Program-made: the position numbers and the translations under genes
In this document: piece after piece, positions 8,056-18,447 of the stretch
Position numbering within the stretch: position 1 is the first letter of the stretch
Layout of the letters: the number at the start of each line of letters is the position of its first letter
The notes under the pieces: generated by a model
The model's input: only the letters and a program-made list of their open reading frames with translations
Databases searched by the model: none
Told to the model about the DNA's origin: nothing
Source of the DNA: Pelagicoccus enzymogenes
GTDB taxonomy: Bacteria > Verrucomicrobiota > Verrucomicrobiia > Opitutales > Opitutaceae
Length of the DNA: 64,000 nt
Assembly (NCBI RefSeq): GCF_014803405.1
Contig: NZ_JACYFG010000051.1
Span: 248,001-312,000, forward strand
Direction: 5' to 3'

Positions 8056-10377
8056 ATGTCACAGGATAGGATTTTGACGCATAGTCTTGGATACCCTCGC
8101 ATCGGGAAGAAGCGGGAATTGAAGTTTGCCCTCGAGGCTTATTGGAGGGGCTCATCTTCGCTTGAAGATTTGCAGGCGACCGCTGGCGAGCTCCGGCGGA
8201 GGCATTGGGGGGAGCAAGAGAGCCTCGGATTGGTTCCGGTGGGCGACTTTTCTTTGTACGACCAAGTTTTGGACATGAGTGCCACTCTGGGGAATCTGCC
8301 GCAGCGCGTGCAGGGCTTGGGTGGAGATCCGCTCGATAATTACTTTCGGGTGGCACGCGGGCGTGCGGCGCAGGGGGCGGGAGCACCCGAGGAATGTGGC
8401 TGCGGAGGTGGCGTGGCTGCGGGCGAGATGACGAAGTGGTTCGATACGAACTACCATTACATCGTGCCGGAGTTCGCCGAGAACACTCGTTTCGAACTCG
8501 ATGCGAGTCGACTGATCGCACAGCTGGCGGAAGCGACGGAGGCGAGAGTGTCTGCGAAACCAGTGATCATTGGGCCGCTGAGCTATCTGGCCCTGGGCAA
8601 GTCGAAAGACGGTTCGGATAAGCTGGGGCTTTTGTCCCGCTTGTTGCCGGTGTATTCAGAATTGCTTGACGCACTTGCGAGGAGGGGAGCGGAGTGGGTA
8701 CAGGTTGACGAACCGATTTTGGTGACGGATCTCGACGAGAGATGGCAAGAGGCGTTTCGGGTGGCTTATGCGGCTCTGAGAGCTCGTCCTGTAAAACTGT
8801 TGTTGGCGACCTACTTTGGGCGCTTGAAGGAAAATTTGTCCTTGCTCGCGGACCTTCCAGTGGAGGGGGTGCATCTGGATGCAATCAATGGTCGCGAAGA
8901 AGTGAATACATTGATCGAGGCCATGCCCGAGGAGAGCGTGGTATCTCTGGGAGTGATCAATGGCCGAAACGTTTGGAAGACGGATCTTCAGGCGACTTTG
9001 GAGTGGTTGGAACCGTTGAAGGCTAGGCTAGCGGGACGGCTTTGGTTAGCACCGTCCTGCTCGCTCTTGCATGTACCGGTCGATCTGGATTCGGAGGATA
9101 GGTTGGATGCGGAGATTCGTTCCTGGTTGGCTTTTGCCAAGCAGAAGCTGAAGGAGTTGCGGGTGCTCGCTCTTGCTTTGAACGAGGGGCGAGACGCGGT
9201 GCGTGAGGAGCTGGAGGACAATAGGAAGGCGATTGAATCGCGGCGTAGCTCCGAGCGAGTTCACAATCCGAAGGTGCAAGACGCGTTGCAGGGAATCTCA
9301 CCCGAGCTGGGTCGTCGCAAGCGTCCCTTTATGGAACGTGCTCCGCGACAGGCGAAGATCTTGAAATTGCCGGAGTTTCCTACCACGACGATTGGGTCCT
9401 TTCCGCAGACTAAGGAAATTCGACGGGCTCGCAGCCAGTTCAAAAAGGGCAAGATTGGCCGTGATGTATATCTGAATACGATGCGAGAGGAGATTGCGAG
9501 TTGCGTGCGGCAGCAAGAGGAGCTCGGCTTGGATGTGTTGGTGCACGGGGAGCCGGAACGCAACGATATGGTGGAGTACTTTGGGGAGCAGCTCGACGGT
9601 TATGCGTTCACGGATTTTGGCTGGGTGCAGTCTTACGGTTCGCGTTGCGTGAAGCCACCGTTGCTCTTCGGTGACATCGCTCGTCCCAAGGCGATGACGG
9701 TCGAGTGGATCAGCTACGCCCAGTCCCTGACCGAGAAACCGATGAAGGGGATGTTGACGGGGCCGGTGACGATTTTGAATTGGTCTTTTGTGCGCGACGA
9801 CCAGCCGCGTTCCGTTTCTTGCTACCAGTTGGCCTTGGCGATCCGGGAAGAGGTTCTCGATTTGGAGCGGGCGGGTGCCCAGGTGATCCAAATTGACGAA
9901 GCGGCGTTGCGCGAAGGACTGCCGTTGCGGCGTTCGCAGTGGGGGGAGTATCTCGACTGGGCGGTAGAATCGTTTCGCATCGCGGCCAATGGCGTGCGTG
10001 ACGAAACGCAGATTCACACTCACATGTGCTATTCTGAGTTCAACGACATCATCGAGTCGATAGCGGCGATGGATGCGGACGTCATCACGATCGAGACTTC
10101 GCGTTCCGACATGGAGCTGTTGGATGTATTTGACCGCTTCCGCTATCCCAACGAAATCGGACCAGGAGTCTACGACATCCATTCGCCGAATATCCCGACC
10201 GTTGAGCACATGGTGAGTCTAATGAGGAAAGCGGCTGAACGGATTCCGAAGGAGCGACTTTGGGTGAATCCAGACTGTGGGCTCAAGACGCGCGGGTGGA
10301 GGGAAGTGGATTTGGCCCTCGAAAATATGGTTGAAGCCGCCAAGCAATTGCGGGCCGAGGTCGCTGTATCCGTTTAG
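8056..10377 (+). CDS. metE: Cobalamin-independent methionine synthase
   Basis: 773-aa 5-methyltetrahydropteroyltriglutamate-homocysteine methyltransferase, cytosolic, last step of methionine synthesis. Full length for the family (E. coli 753 aa). The C-terminal barrel has the zinc ligands His656 and Cys658 (HMCYSEF) and Cys741 (NPDCGLKTR), and [13 protein letters not shown] for homocysteine binding. The N-terminal barrel has the [12 protein letters not shown] motif, preceded by a short Gly/Cys insert with Cys114 and Cys116 (EECGCGGG). Divergent from metR, which probably activates it. Confidence 0.97.
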   Translation: MSQDRILTHSLGYPRIGKKRELKFALEAYWRGSSSLEDLQATAGELRRRHWGEQESLGLVPVGDFSLYDQVLDMSATLGNLPQRVQGLGGDPLDNYFRVARGRAAQGAGAPEECGCGGGVAAGEMTKWFDTNYHYIVPEFAENTRFELDASRLIAQLAEATEARVSAKPVIIGPLSYLALGKSKDGSDKLGLLSRLLPVYSELLDALARRGAEWVQVDEPILVTDLDERWQEAFRVAYAALRARPVKLLLATYFGRLKENLSLLADLPVEGVHLDAINGREEVNTLIEAMPEESVVSLGVINGRNVWKTDLQATLEWLEPLKARLAGRLWLAPSCSLLHVPVDLDSEDRLDAEIRSWLAFAKQKLKELRVLALALNEGRDAVREELEDNRKAIESRRSSERVHNPKVQDALQGISPELGRRKRPFMERAPRQAKILKLPEFPTTTIGSFPQTKEIRRARSQFKKGKIGRDVYLNTMREEIASCVRQQEELGLDVLVHGEPERNDMVEYFGEQLDGYAFTDFGWVQSYGSRCVKPPLLFGDIARPKAMTVEWISYAQSLTEKPMKGMLTGPVTILNWSFVRDDQPRSVSCYQLALAIREEVLDLERAGAQVIQIDEAALREGLPLRRSQWGEYLDWAVESFRIAANGVRDETQIHTHMCYSEFNDIIESIAAMDADVITIETSRSDMELLDVFDRFRYPNEIGPGVYDIHSPNIPTVEHMVSLMRKAAERIPKERLWVNPDCGLKTRGWREVDLALENMVEAAKQLRAEVAVSV

Positions 10378-10431
10378 CGGTCGCGAAATCTTTGAACTTT
10401 AGGCGGGGCGTTTAGGAGTGGTTTTTCGGTT

Positions 10432-11568
10432 TCAGAAGAAGCGGCGGTAGCTGAGGGCGAAGCCCGTGTATACAAGAATCAATGACGCGGCGGTTGCTAG
10501 GGTTGCAACGATCTTGCCGAAGAGGCCGAAGGCTTCGCCGGTGTGCAGGAAGCGGACCCAGACGCGGGCTTTCATGCCAGGGGAGCGGTCTTCGAAGCGG
10601 GTGGCTTGCAGGACTTCTCCGGTGAAGGGGTCGACGGAAACGGGGGTGTAGCGTTCGCGCTCGAAGAAACCGGGCAGGTAGAGACCGACGTTGAGCGGCT
10701 GAACTGCTTGGCCCGGCTGTAGCGGACGAGGGAAATTGACCCAGAGCAACTGGTAATCGGGAAAGGCCGCAATCGCTTTGTCAGCGATTTCCTGATACGG
10801 AAGCGGTTGGGCGTCGGCGGGGTGCTCGGGCATGGCGGGGGCTTTGACCATGAGCATGCGGAAGTCGCGGAATTGGGGCGGTTCTTCGCCGAAGACCTGG
10901 AAGACGAGCTTGTGGCCCCAGTTGAAGGAAATGACGACCCCGGTGGCGACGAGAACGATCAACACAGGCAGGTTCCAGATTCCGAATACGTTGTGCCAAT
11001 TGAAGTCACGGGCTTTGCCTCGGGCCTTTTTGTTGAAGAAGAGAGCCTTTTTGAAGAGACGGCTCTTGAGGACTCGGGGGAACCAAAGGTAGAGGCCGGT
11101 GAGGCAAAGGATGAGGAAGGCGAAGTTGGAGATGCCGGTGATGAGGCGTCCTGTGGAGTTCGTACCCTCGCTCGCTCCCAGCCAACGATGCCAGTCTTCG
11201 AGCCTGTGGAGAACGTGGTGGGCGGGCCCAGCTTGGGACTCGGAGAACTCACCGGTGTAGGGGTTGGCGTAGAGTATGCGGTCGCGGCCTTGGAGGAACC
11301 TGTAGGCTTGGTCTTCCGCGGGGTAGGTTTGGAAAGCGGTGGTCTTGAAATCTGGGTAGGCCTCGGGGATGCGAGCGAGTAGCTCGTCGATGGTGAGTTT
11401 GGTGGAGGCGTCGGCTGGGACTTCGACCTTGCTGAGGTCGCGGTCGACCCAGTCGAGGATTTCTGTCTCGAAGGCGATGGCGATGCCGGTGGCGGACATG
11501 ATCGCTATAACGGCGCCTGCGATCAGGCCGGAGAGGAGGTGTATCCAGAAAATGGTTTTGCGGAGCAT
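10432..11568 (-). CDS. PepSY-associated membrane protein
   Basis: 378-aa inner-membrane protein with N-terminal helix MLRKTIFWIHLLSGLIAG, PepSY motif ANPYTGEFSES, central FNWHNVFGIW helices and C-terminal VWVRFLHTGEAFGLFGKI plus last helix. Same architecture as 1-1090 but shorter than 3312-4649 and without the His/Gly insert. Converges with metE (54 bp). Lies 107 bp downstream of the TonB receptor 11676-13706 with a terminator between; likely its partner in iron or heme handling (inferred). Confidence 0.9.
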   Translation of the reverse strand: MLRKTIFWIHLLSGLIAGAVIAIMSATGIAIAFETEILDWVDRDLSKVEVPADASTKLTIDELLARIPEAYPDFKTTAFQTYPAEDQAYRFLQGRDRILYANPYTGEFSESQAGPAHHVLHRLEDWHRWLGASEGTNSTGRLITGISNFAFLILCLTGLYLWFPRVLKSRLFKKALFFNKKARGKARDFNWHNVFGIWNLPVLIVLVATGVVISFNWGHKLVFQVFGEEPPQFRDFRMLMVKAPAMPEHPADAQPLPYQEIADKAIAAFPDYQLLWVNFPRPLQPGQAVQPLNVGLYLPGFFERERYTPVSVDPFTGEVLQATRFEDRSPGMKARVWVRFLHTGEAFGLFGKIVATLATAASLILVYTGFALSYRRFF

Positions 11569-11621
11569 GTCATTTTACCCACGAAGGGCACTAAGGGACG
11601 CGAAGCTGATGTTTGATGGAA

Positions 11622-11647
11622 AAGCCGCCTCGGAGGGCGAGGCGGCT
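11622..11647 (-). terminator. Intrinsic terminator between TonB receptor and PepSY gene
   Basis: Minus-strand stem AAGCCGCCTCG / CGAGGCGGCTT with TTTTCC tail. Its arms are nearly identical to those of the terminator at 1149-1174, suggesting the two receptor-PepSY units descend from one duplicated cassette. Confidence 0.8.
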
Positions 11648-11675
11648 TCGAAGATCAATGAAAAATTGTGTCTGT

Positions 11676-13706
11676 TTAGAACTTGATGGAGGTGGAGAGG
11701 CGGATGTCGCGGCCGGGGGCGGCGAGTCCGGCGACTCGGGCGAGCTGACCGTTGTAGCCGGCGGTGGCTTGGTCGACGTAGTACTTGTCGAAGGCGTTGT
11801 CGATGGTGAGGGTGATGGCTATGTTCTCGTCCTCGCCGGTGACCCACTGGGCGTAGAAGTCGTGCACGGAGTAGGAGGGCTTGTGGGCGAGGGGCTCGGG
11901 GGATTCGTCGTACTTCTCGACGAGGTTGAGGGACCAACCGAGGTTGAGCTTAAGGTCCGGGAAGGCGTAGGCTGTATTGACGTTCCAAGTACGGCCGTAG
12001 GAGCTGCCGAGTCCGAAGTCGGTGTCGACGAGGGCTTGCCCGTTGAGCTCGGGGTTGGAGTGGGAGACGCCGAGGCTGGAGGTGAGCTCGCCTTGGCGGA
12101 GGCCCAAGGTGAAGTCGTAGCCGTCGACTTCGAGGTCGCCGCCGTTGTCGCGGAAGGTGGCGCTGCCGCGGGGCAGGCCGGTGAGGATGACGTCTTCGAT
12201 GCGCTGCTTGTAGAGGGTACCGTTGGCGAAGTAGGTGCCGTTGTCGTACTGGAAGCCGATTTCGGCGTTTTGGGCCCACTCGGGATCCATGGAGTCGTGG
12301 TTGGTGACGCCGCCTTCGTTGGCGGTGATGAGGTCGATGGGCGTGACGCCGCGGAAGGCGGTGCCGTAGCTTACGTTGAGGTCGAGCTCTTCGGTGGCGG
12401 CGAAGCTGATGCCGAGGTTGGGCGAGAAGCCGGAGTCCTTGAAGCTTTGGCCGTCCTTGTCGTTGTACTTGTATTCGTCCCAGCGGATACCGAAGGAGGC
12501 TTGGACTTGGTTGGTGACTTGCCACTCGTCTTGGGCGAAGAAGCCGAAGATCTCGATGGTTTCGTCAGGGATGGTGTTGTACACGAGAGGTGGGAGGAAG
12601 TTGGAGAAGGGCGGGCGCAGGGTGGTTTGGCCCTTGCCGGTGAAGTAGGCGGTGTCGTCGCGGTAGTTGAGGCCGTAGTTTACGGTGTGGTCGCCGTAGG
12701 CGGAGGAGTTGGAGAGGTCGAAGCCGAGGCTCTCGTAGCCCATCTCGTATTGGCCGGTGCGGTCGATGCTGTTGTCGGTGTGGTAGAGCTTGGCGTTGAG
12801 GTCGACGTTGCGGTCGCTGGCGACGTAGCCGTAGCCGAGGGTGGCGGTTTGGCGGTCGAAAGCCATGTAGACCGGGTCGTTCGGGGCGCGCGGGTGGTTG
12901 AAGTCGCCGTAGAAGTTAGGGCGGTGTCGGAAAGTACCTTCGTTACTGCGGTCTTCGAAGCTGAAGTCGAGCGTCTGGTTGGCGTCGATCTGGGAGTCGA
13001 GCTTGAGGAAGGCGCGGTTAGTGTCGCTGCTGGTGAGCTCTACGGTGTCGCCGTTGCCGTCCTTGTAGTCGTTGGATCCTGAATACGTGTAGGCGAAGAC
13101 TCCGGAGATCGTGGAGCTGAGGTTTCCGTAGAGGGCGCCGGTGAGCTTGATCTGGTCGCCGTTGCTGCCGTAGCTGGCTTTGGCGAAGGAGCCGAAGGTG
13201 TCGTCGCCTTCGAGGAAGTCGGCGGCGCCCTTGTTTTCGAAGCGGATCACGCCAGCGAGGGCGCCTGGTCCGGCGGAAGCGGCTCCGGCGCCCGGCTCGG
13301 CTTCGGCGAACTTCAGGAGCTCGGGCTCGATGGAGTACTGTCCCTGGTGGTGGGAGAGGTAGCCCGCTTGGGTGGCTCCGTCGATGGAGACGTTGAGCAT
13401 CTTGTCTTCGATGCCGCGCACGTAAATTTTTTCGGCGGCGGAGATGCCTCCGCCCACCATGATGGAGGGGTCTTGGGAGAAGATGTCGGCGAGGTCGACG
13501 GCCTGCAGGCGCTCGAGGTCCTTATCGGTGACGTGTACGATCTTCTGGGCTCCGAAGGCGTAGGTTTCGCCGGAAACGACGAAGGGGGCAAGGTCGATGA
13601 CCTCTTCGGAGCCGCTTTGGGCGAAGCTGAGGGTCGCAGCGCCGAGGAATCCGCAAGCGGTCGCGAGAGAGTTGAATGCGAGTTTGGTAGTCATGATTTT
13701 AGCCAT
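11676..13706 (-). CDS. TonB-dependent outer-membrane receptor
   Basis: Receptor of the same subfamily as 1208-3247: signal peptide through ATLSFAQS, TonB box EVIDLAPFVV, plug with IYVRGIEDKMLNVSIDGAT, LSHHQGQYSIEPELLK and SAGPGALAGVIRFENK, barrel ending DIRLSTSIKF. An upstream ATG at 13727 exists, but it lies inside the predicted -10 (CATAAT, 13731-13726), so ATG 13706 or 13694 is preferred. Partner PepSY gene follows at 10432-11568. Substrate unknown. Confidence 0.9.
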   Translation of the reverse strand: MAKIMTTKLAFNSLATACGFLGAATLSFAQSGSEEVIDLAPFVVSGETYAFGAQKIVHVTDKDLERLQAVDLADIFSQDPSIMVGGGISAAEKIYVRGIEDKMLNVSIDGATQAGYLSHHQGQYSIEPELLKFAEAEPGAGAASAGPGALAGVIRFENKGAADFLEGDDTFGSFAKASYGSNGDQIKLTGALYGNLSSTISGVFAYTYSGSNDYKDGNGDTVELTSSDTNRAFLKLDSQIDANQTLDFSFEDRSNEGTFRHRPNFYGDFNHPRAPNDPVYMAFDRQTATLGYGYVASDRNVDLNAKLYHTDNSIDRTGQYEMGYESLGFDLSNSSAYGDHTVNYGLNYRDDTAYFTGKGQTTLRPPFSNFLPPLVYNTIPDETIEIFGFFAQDEWQVTNQVQASFGIRWDEYKYNDKDGQSFKDSGFSPNLGISFAATEELDLNVSYGTAFRGVTPIDLITANEGGVTNHDSMDPEWAQNAEIGFQYDNGTYFANGTLYKQRIEDVILTGLPRGSATFRDNGGDLEVDGYDFTLGLRQGELTSSLGVSHSNPELNGQALVDTDFGLGSSYGRTWNVNTAYAFPDLKLNLGWSLNLVEKYDESPEPLAHKPSYSVHDFYAQWVTGEDENIAITLTIDNAFDKYYVDQATAGYNGQLARVAGLAAPGRDIRLSTSIKF

Positions 13707-13754
13707 GTGGGTTTTCAAGTCCACCATTATGGGCTAAAGGATGAAGCAGTTCAG

Positions 13755-13788
13755 CTCCGAGAGGGAATATCAGCGCTCCAAACGGGAT
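13755..13788 (-). promoter_or_regulatory. Tandem 13-bp direct repeat, 21-bp spacing, upstream of TonB receptor
   Basis: Plus-strand copies CTCCGAGAGGGAA (13755) and CTCCAAACGGGAT (13776). A good -10 (CATAAT) lies at 13731-13726 on the minus strand, at the same offset as in the other four copies. Confidence 0.85.
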
Positions 13789-13826
13789 CTTTTGCTGGCT
13801 TGGACTAGGCGTTGGCGCGGAGGCCT

Positions 13827-14477
13827 TTAGAGCTCTATCGAACGCGCCCAGTCGGTTTGCGGGCTGCGTGAAGGGCGAAGCGAACCGCTCTTGAGGGTGG
13901 CGTTCGAAAGCTCTTTAGGGAAAAGGAAGAGTGAACCGAGCAGAACTTGAGAGCTGGGAATTCCCATCAACTCGAACACTTCTGGGCTACGGAGAGCCCC
14001 TCCGCTAGACCAGTAGTTTGGGATCTCCAATGCGGTGGCTGCCAGAAGCATATTTTGGATGGCTGCGGAAGCTCCGGCGATGTGCTCCATGTTTTGGATA
14101 CTAGGTTCGAAAAGGGTTTCCTCGGGAGATTCCTTGGGGTTGGGAAGCCATGTCGCTTGTATCAAGTAGTCGGCTACGGCGAGGAGCTTGGGGATCTTTG
14201 TGGTGTCGCCCGCATCCAACAGATGTTGGCGCAGCTTGCGGCATTGTCGGGCGTCGAGGGTGTAGCAACGCCATGGCTGGATACCCGGCAAATCGATTTT
14301 ACGAAGGTCCCTTGAGGCAGGTTTGTGGAAAGGAGCCTCCCCTGCAGCGGCGATGATCCGATCCAGAAGCTGCGGATCCTGCGGGGGAACTGGCCAGGCT
14401 TGCTCGTCCATCGCTTTGGTTGTTACCCGTTGGCAGAGGATTTCGTTTAGGTTCTTGAGTCTGGTGTTTGTAGGCAT
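13827..14477 (-). CDS. Nitroreductase-family flavoprotein
   Basis: 216-aa protein of the FMN-dependent nitroreductase fold: N-terminal LNEILCQRVTTKAMD (family usually R-x-S/T), a middle helix and C-terminal HIAGASAAIQNMLLAATALEIPNYWSSGGALRSP that builds the flavin site. Substrate unknown. Converges on nothing; it lies 99 bp downstream in coordinate terms of the receptor promoter at 13755-13788 and is preceded on its own strand by the small genes at 14544-14648 and 14645-14989, possibly one transcript. Could reduce quinones, nitro compounds or iron chelates; no evidence to choose. Confidence 0.8.
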   Translation of the reverse strand: MPTNTRLKNLNEILCQRVTTKAMDEQAWPVPPQDPQLLDRIIAAAGEAPFHKPASRDLRKIDLPGIQPWRCYTLDARQCRKLRQHLLDAGDTTKIPKLLAVADYLIQATWLPNPKESPEETLFEPSIQNMEHIAGASAAIQNMLLAATALEIPNYWSSGGALRSPEVFELMGIPSSQVLLGSLFLFPKELSNATLKSGSLRPSRSPQTDWARSIEL

Positions 14478-14543
14478 GTCGGATGGCTTTTAGACTCATT
14501 GAAGGACGAAGGTTGTCCGATGAGTCAATTCGATTGAAACCCC

Positions 14544-14648
14544 TTAGACATGCAGGAGCGCCATAAAAATGAACAATAGGCATAGCGGGCCTAGGTAGCA
14601 AAGGGCAGTTCTTCCCAAGGTTTCGTAGCGGTCGGGCGGGGTGTTCAT
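14544..14648 (-). CDS. 34-aa single-helix membrane protein
   Basis: Small gene MNTPPDRYETLGRTALCYLG... ending FMALLHV, 34 aa, with a polar N-terminus and one hydrophobic helix of about 20 residues. Its ATG overlaps the TGA of the upstream gene (ATGA, 14645-14648), which argues for translational coupling and for both being real. No family recognised. Nitroreductase gene follows 66 bp downstream. Confidence 0.5.
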   Translation of the reverse strand: MNTPPDRYETLGRTALCYLGPLCLLFIFMALLHV

Positions 14649-14989
14649 GCGTTTAGCGCCGATGGAAGTTGGTCTTTGGGAACAATGTGAGTGCTCACCC
14701 CGGCTTGAGGACAAAACGAGGCGATACGGCTGGCGAGTTTCCAGATCGTATGTTGGGAAAGGGCGAATTCGATATCCACGGTGAGGGTAACGTGAGGGCT
14801 TCGTCCGACGGTTTCCCGTATGCTCAGAGGATTGGGCAACTTCAGGTCGATGGCGCAGTTCTTGGCGATCTTGCCGATGTCGCGAGCAAGCGAGCGCTTT
14901 GCTGACTGGATAGTGCAGTGTATTCTAGATTTGGGTACGGTATTCTGCTGGCTTGGCTGGATCATGAGGGTGATCTTAGCGCGAAGCAT
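14645..14989 (-). CDS. Hypothetical protein, about 106-114 aa
   Basis: Unrecognised soluble protein. Start could be ATG 14989 or ATG 14965 (MIQPSQQ); neither has a clear ribosome binding site. The segment SPHVTLTVDIEFALSQHTIW looks like alternating beta strands and helix. It follows the histidine kinase gene (15046-17814) on the same strand with 56 bp between, and overlaps the start of the 34-aa membrane protein by 4 bp. Confidence 0.5.
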   Translation of the reverse strand: MLRAKITLMIQPSQQNTVPKSRIHCTIQSAKRSLARDIGKIAKNCAIDLKLPNPLSIRETVGRSPHVTLTVDIEFALSQHTIWKLASRIASFCPQAGVSTHIVPKDQLPSALNA

Positions 14990-15045
14990 TCAGGAGCGGC
15001 TACCCTGCGCAGGATTCAGCCGACCCCGAGAAGGATTATTGGGAT

Positions 15046-17814
15046 CTAATTCTTTCCGGAGTAGGCAAGGCACCAGCGATCTACGGCGCCTTTGAGGGCG
15101 GTGGTCTTGAGGGGCTTGGTCAAATAGTCGTCCATGCCTGCTTGCACGCAAATTTCTCGATCGCCTTCCATCGCACCGGCTGTGATGGCGATGATGGGGA
15201 TACGTTTCTTTTCCCCGCTGCCGGGCAGTCCCTGTTCGGATTCGATTTCGCGGATCTTGCGGGTCGCTTCCAGACCGCCCATTTCCGGCATTTGGCAATC
15301 CATGAAGATGGCGTCGTAGCGATTGCGGGTGGCGAGTTCGACGGCTTCGATGCCGTTGTTGGCGATTTCGATATCGCAATCGATTTTGTTGAGGAGGCGC
15401 TTGGCCAGCTTTTGGTTCACCGGATGGTCCTCCGCGAGTAGGACCTTGAATTTTTTGGCGGTCTCTTCGGCTAGCGGCTGGCTGGGCTTGGGGTTCGCCT
15501 TTCGCGATGTGGTCTTGGTGACTTTTCCGAGGGGCTTCGCGTCGGAGGCGAGGGCTTGGGTGAGCGCTTGGGCCAGAAGGTGCGGACGGATGAGCGGTTT
15601 GAAGAGGTGTGATTGGAATCCGTTCTCCAACATGCTCTTGATCTGCATTCGATAGGCGGTGGATCCGAGCGCGATGAAGAGCGGGTTTGGGATTGTCTCT
15701 TCTGTATGGATACGCTCCTTAAGCTCGTTGCTGTTTATGTCTGGAAGGAGATAGTCCAGGATCGCGATGTCGAAGGCTTTGCCTTGGTCAGCTGCCTTTC
15801 GCAAGGCGTCCAATGCTTCCTCTCCGTTCGCGGCGGTGACGGATTCGATCGACCAGTCTGTGAGTTGATCTTGGAGCAGCTTGCAGTTGATCTCATGGTC
15901 GTCGACCACGAGCACTCGAAGATCTCGTAGCTTTGCAGGAAGTTCGATGGGAGCTTGCTCCTGAGGGGCTGCGTTTTTTGGGATGGTGAACCAGAAGGTC
16001 GAGCCTTCCCCTTCGGTACTGACGATGCCGATGTCTCCTCCCATGAGCTTGACAAGGTGTTTGGAGATGGCGAGTCCGAGGCCTGTCCCCCCGTAGCGCC
16101 GCGTCGTGGAGGAGTCAGCTTGGGTGAAGCTGGTGAAGAGCTGTTTTTGCTGCTCCTGGGAAATTCCGATTCCGGTATCTTCAATTTCGATGCGTATTTT
16201 CTTTTCGTCTCCCGTATCGGTTCCAATCCTGATGAAGACGTGGCCTTTTTCGGTGAACTTGACCGCGTTGTTCGCGATGTTCGTAATGACTTGTCGAATA
16301 CGACTGGGGTCACCAACCACAGCGGGACAGAAGTCCTTTTCGAATTTGACGGCCAGTTCCACTCCCTTGTCCTCGGCTGCTGGCGAGAGGAGGATTGCGA
16401 CGTCGTCTATGGCCTGGCGTAGGTCGTAGTCGATGTTTTCTACGACCAGCTTGCCTGCCTCGATCTTCGAGATGTCGAGAATGTCGTTGATGATATTGAG
16501 GAGAACGTTGCTCGAGTTTTGGATCGAGGTGGCGAATTCTTCCTGCTCGCTGTCGAGGGAAGACTCCAGGAGGAGGTTGGTGAAGCCGATCACACCGTTC
16601 ATGGGGGTGCGAATTTCGTGGCTCATGGTTGCCAGGAATTTGCTTTTGGCGATGTTGGCGGATTGGGCTTCCTTTTCGAGTCGTTTGGATTCGTTGAGAG
16701 ACTCCACGAGAAGCTCGTTGGCTTCCTCGACGGCTTCCTTGGCGGCCCGCAGTTCGGCTTCGCCTTTCTTGCGGTCGTCGATATCGAACATCACGCCGCG
16801 GAGCAATACGGGCTTGCCCGCGTCGTCGGTTTCGACGGTGACGAGGTCCTGCAACCAAACGTAGTTTCCATTCTTGGTCAGCAGCCTGTATTCGAAATCG
16901 TGCGACTCGCCGTTTTCGGTGTGCTTGCGGCAAAGGTCGACGATCTTCTCCCTGTCCTCTGGATGGAGGTGGTCTTGCCAGAAAGTGGGACTCTCGGTCC
17001 AGTCGTTGATGGGGTATCCCGCTATGCGTTCGGCTTGCATGCTGACGAAGCTGAACTGGAAGGTGTGTGGATCTGCCTCCCATACGATACCGTTGATGTG
17101 GTTGACGATGTCGGAGAATCGTTTTTCGCTTTGGCGAAGTTGGGTGGTGCGTTCGAGTACGATGCGTTCGGTGCGCTCGTGAGCGTTTTCCAATTCAGCT
17201 TGCTGGTGGGCTTGGATTTTCATCTCGCGGATGCTTTCGATGCAATTGCGAAGGATGAAGATGTCCTCGAAGATTACCCATGCGGCGTGCTCGACCCAAC
17301 GCCAGGGCGAGGAGGTGAGGATGCCGAAAACGGAACTGGGCCACCAGACGCCGCGCACGAAGTGGTCGACGGCGATAACGAGGGTGGCGGAAACGATGAC
17401 GCGCCAATCGCGGTAAAAGCTGAGGAAGGCGAGGGAACCGAAAACGTGAAAATGGGTTTCCAGGCGCCCACCGGTGAGGTGGATGAGCAAGGCGGAGAAG
17501 AGGGCTTGCGATACGGCGATGACGTGCCGAGTGGAAGTTTCGCCGGGGCGAGAGTAGCTGAGGTAGACGGGGAGGCTGGCGATGGCTCCGCCTAGGAATA
17601 TGGCAGCCCAGACGTTGATGTGGATGGCGCTCGCGTCTCCCGTCCATTCGAGTGGCGTAAAGATGAGGGCTGCGATGACGCCGCCGACCCACTGGGCTAT
17701 CATGAGCTTGGCGAACAGCCGGTCGGTTCGCTTGAGGATGGCCAGATGGTTTTTCTGGAAGATCCCGTGAGCCTGGTCGTCGATCCGTTTTTCTAGGGCT
17801 TTGGTTGTAGGCAT
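15046..17814 (-). CDS. Membrane hybrid histidine kinase: TM sensor-PAS-HisKA-HATPase-REC-REC
   Basis: 922 aa. Residues about 35-200 form a multi-helix membrane sensor with conserved-looking His residues ([45 protein letters not shown]). A PAS/PAC domain follows (about 240-350), a HisKA domain with phospho-acceptor His399 in [13 protein letters not shown], an ATPase domain with DTGIGI and GGTGLGLAI, then two receiver domains with phospho-acceptor Asp687 (ILDYLLPD) and Asp839 (FMDCQMPE). In the first receiver the usual switch Thr/Ser sits in ALGSTAYR. The gene begins directly after the stop of the RedB-like gene (TAAATG), so the pair is surely one operon. No separate output regulator is adjacent. 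Confidence 0.93.
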   Translation of the reverse strand: MPTTKALEKRIDDQAHGIFQKNHLAILKRTDRLFAKLMIAQWVGGVIAALIFTPLEWTGDASAIHINVWAAIFLGGAIASLPVYLSYSRPGETSTRHVIAVSQALFSALLIHLTGGRLETHFHVFGSLAFLSFYRDWRVIVSATLVIAVDHFVRGVWWPSSVFGILTSSPWRWVEHAAWVIFEDIFILRNCIESIREMKIQAHQQAELENAHERTERIVLERTTQLRQSEKRFSDIVNHINGIVWEADPHTFQFSFVSMQAERIAGYPINDWTESPTFWQDHLHPEDREKIVDLCRKHTENGESHDFEYRLLTKNGNYVWLQDLVTVETDDAGKPVLLRGVMFDIDDRKKGEAELRAAKEAVEEANELLVESLNESKRLEKEAQSANIAKSKFLATMSHEIRTPMNGVIGFTNLLLESSLDSEQEEFATSIQNSSNVLLNIINDILDISKIEAGKLVVENIDYDLRQAIDDVAILLSPAAEDKGVELAVKFEKDFCPAVVGDPSRIRQVITNIANNAVKFTEKGHVFIRIGTDTGDEKKIRIEIEDTGIGISQEQQKQLFTSFTQADSSTTRRYGGTGLGLAISKHLVKLMGGDIGIVSTEGEGSTFWFTIPKNAAPQEQAPIELPAKLRDLRVLVVDDHEINCKLLQDQLTDWSIESVTAANGEEALDALRKAADQGKAFDIAILDYLLPDINSNELKERIHTEETIPNPLFIALGSTAYRMQIKSMLENGFQSHLFKPLIRPHLLAQALTQALASDAKPLGKVTKTTSRKANPKPSQPLAEETAKKFKVLLAEDHPVNQKLAKRLLNKIDCDIEIANNGIEAVELATRNRYDAIFMDCQMPEMGGLEATRKIREIESEQGLPGSGEKKRIPIIAITAGAMEGDREICVQAGMDDYLTKPLKTTALKGAVDRWCLAYSGKN

Positions 17815-18447
17815 TTAGAAAGGGATAGAGTCGTTTTCGAGAGCGCAGCCGAAGGTAGGCGTTGTGCAGAGTTCCAGCGGAGCGGATTGTCGGGCGATGG
17901 ATTCCAGCTCGGTGAGGGCGTGGCTAGGCCCGGCGTGGCCTCGGGAAGCCGTCAATCCGCCCTGAAAGCGAAGGTTGCCCGATTGATCGTAGGCAATGGT
18001 GGCGCCCGACGCATGGGTACCAAGCAGGCGAGCGAGAGTTCCGTTTGCGTCGGCCACTGGTTGGGCGTTTGGCATAGCCGACAAGCGCTTCCAGTAGGTG
18101 CCGGTTTGGAAGTCGTGCTTGGAATGGGCTGCGGATTCTTCGCCACCCCGGACCAAGCCGACAAGGCGAATGGAGTCTGGATTGCGGGCGATGAGGCGGT
18201 CGACTTGCTCGAGGCTGGCCCCTGTGCAAGGGCAGTCGGGATGCACGGCCATGAAGAGGGTGATCGGCTTCTCCGCGGAGGCGAAGGTTTGAAGCTGCGG
18301 AGGGAGGGAAAGGGGGGCGTCGTTGGGCTCCGCAGAAGAGTATTCATGATTCCACATCGCAATCGATCCGGCGGCGATGCCCCCAACCCAAAGGCTTGCG
18401 ACGAGAAGCAGGGTCGCGGGGGTTCGCTTCTTGTTTTTTGCGGTCAT
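17815..18447 (-). CDS. Membrane-anchored thioredoxin-fold protein, RedB-like
   Basis: 210 aa. One N-terminal helix (residues about 11-33, TLLLVASLWVGGIAAGSIAM) anchors a periplasmic thioredoxin-like domain with the motif HPDCPCTGASLEQVDR, i.e. a CPC pair instead of CxxC, and a C-terminal LCTTPTFGC pair. Proteins of this type are annotated RedB in Planctomycetes and Verrucomicrobia. Its stop codon abuts the start of the sensor kinase gene, which suggests that it delivers or reads a redox or metal signal for that kinase (inference). Confidence 0.75.
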   Translation of the reverse strand: MTAKNKKRTPATLLLVASLWVGGIAAGSIAMWNHEYSSAEPNDAPLSLPPQLQTFASAEKPITLFMAVHPDCPCTGASLEQVDRLIARNPDSIRLVGLVRGGEESAAHSKHDFQTGTYWKRLSAMPNAQPVADANGTLARLLGTHASGATIAYDQSGNLRFQGGLTASRGHAGPSHALTELESIARQSAPLELCTTPTFGCALENDSIPF

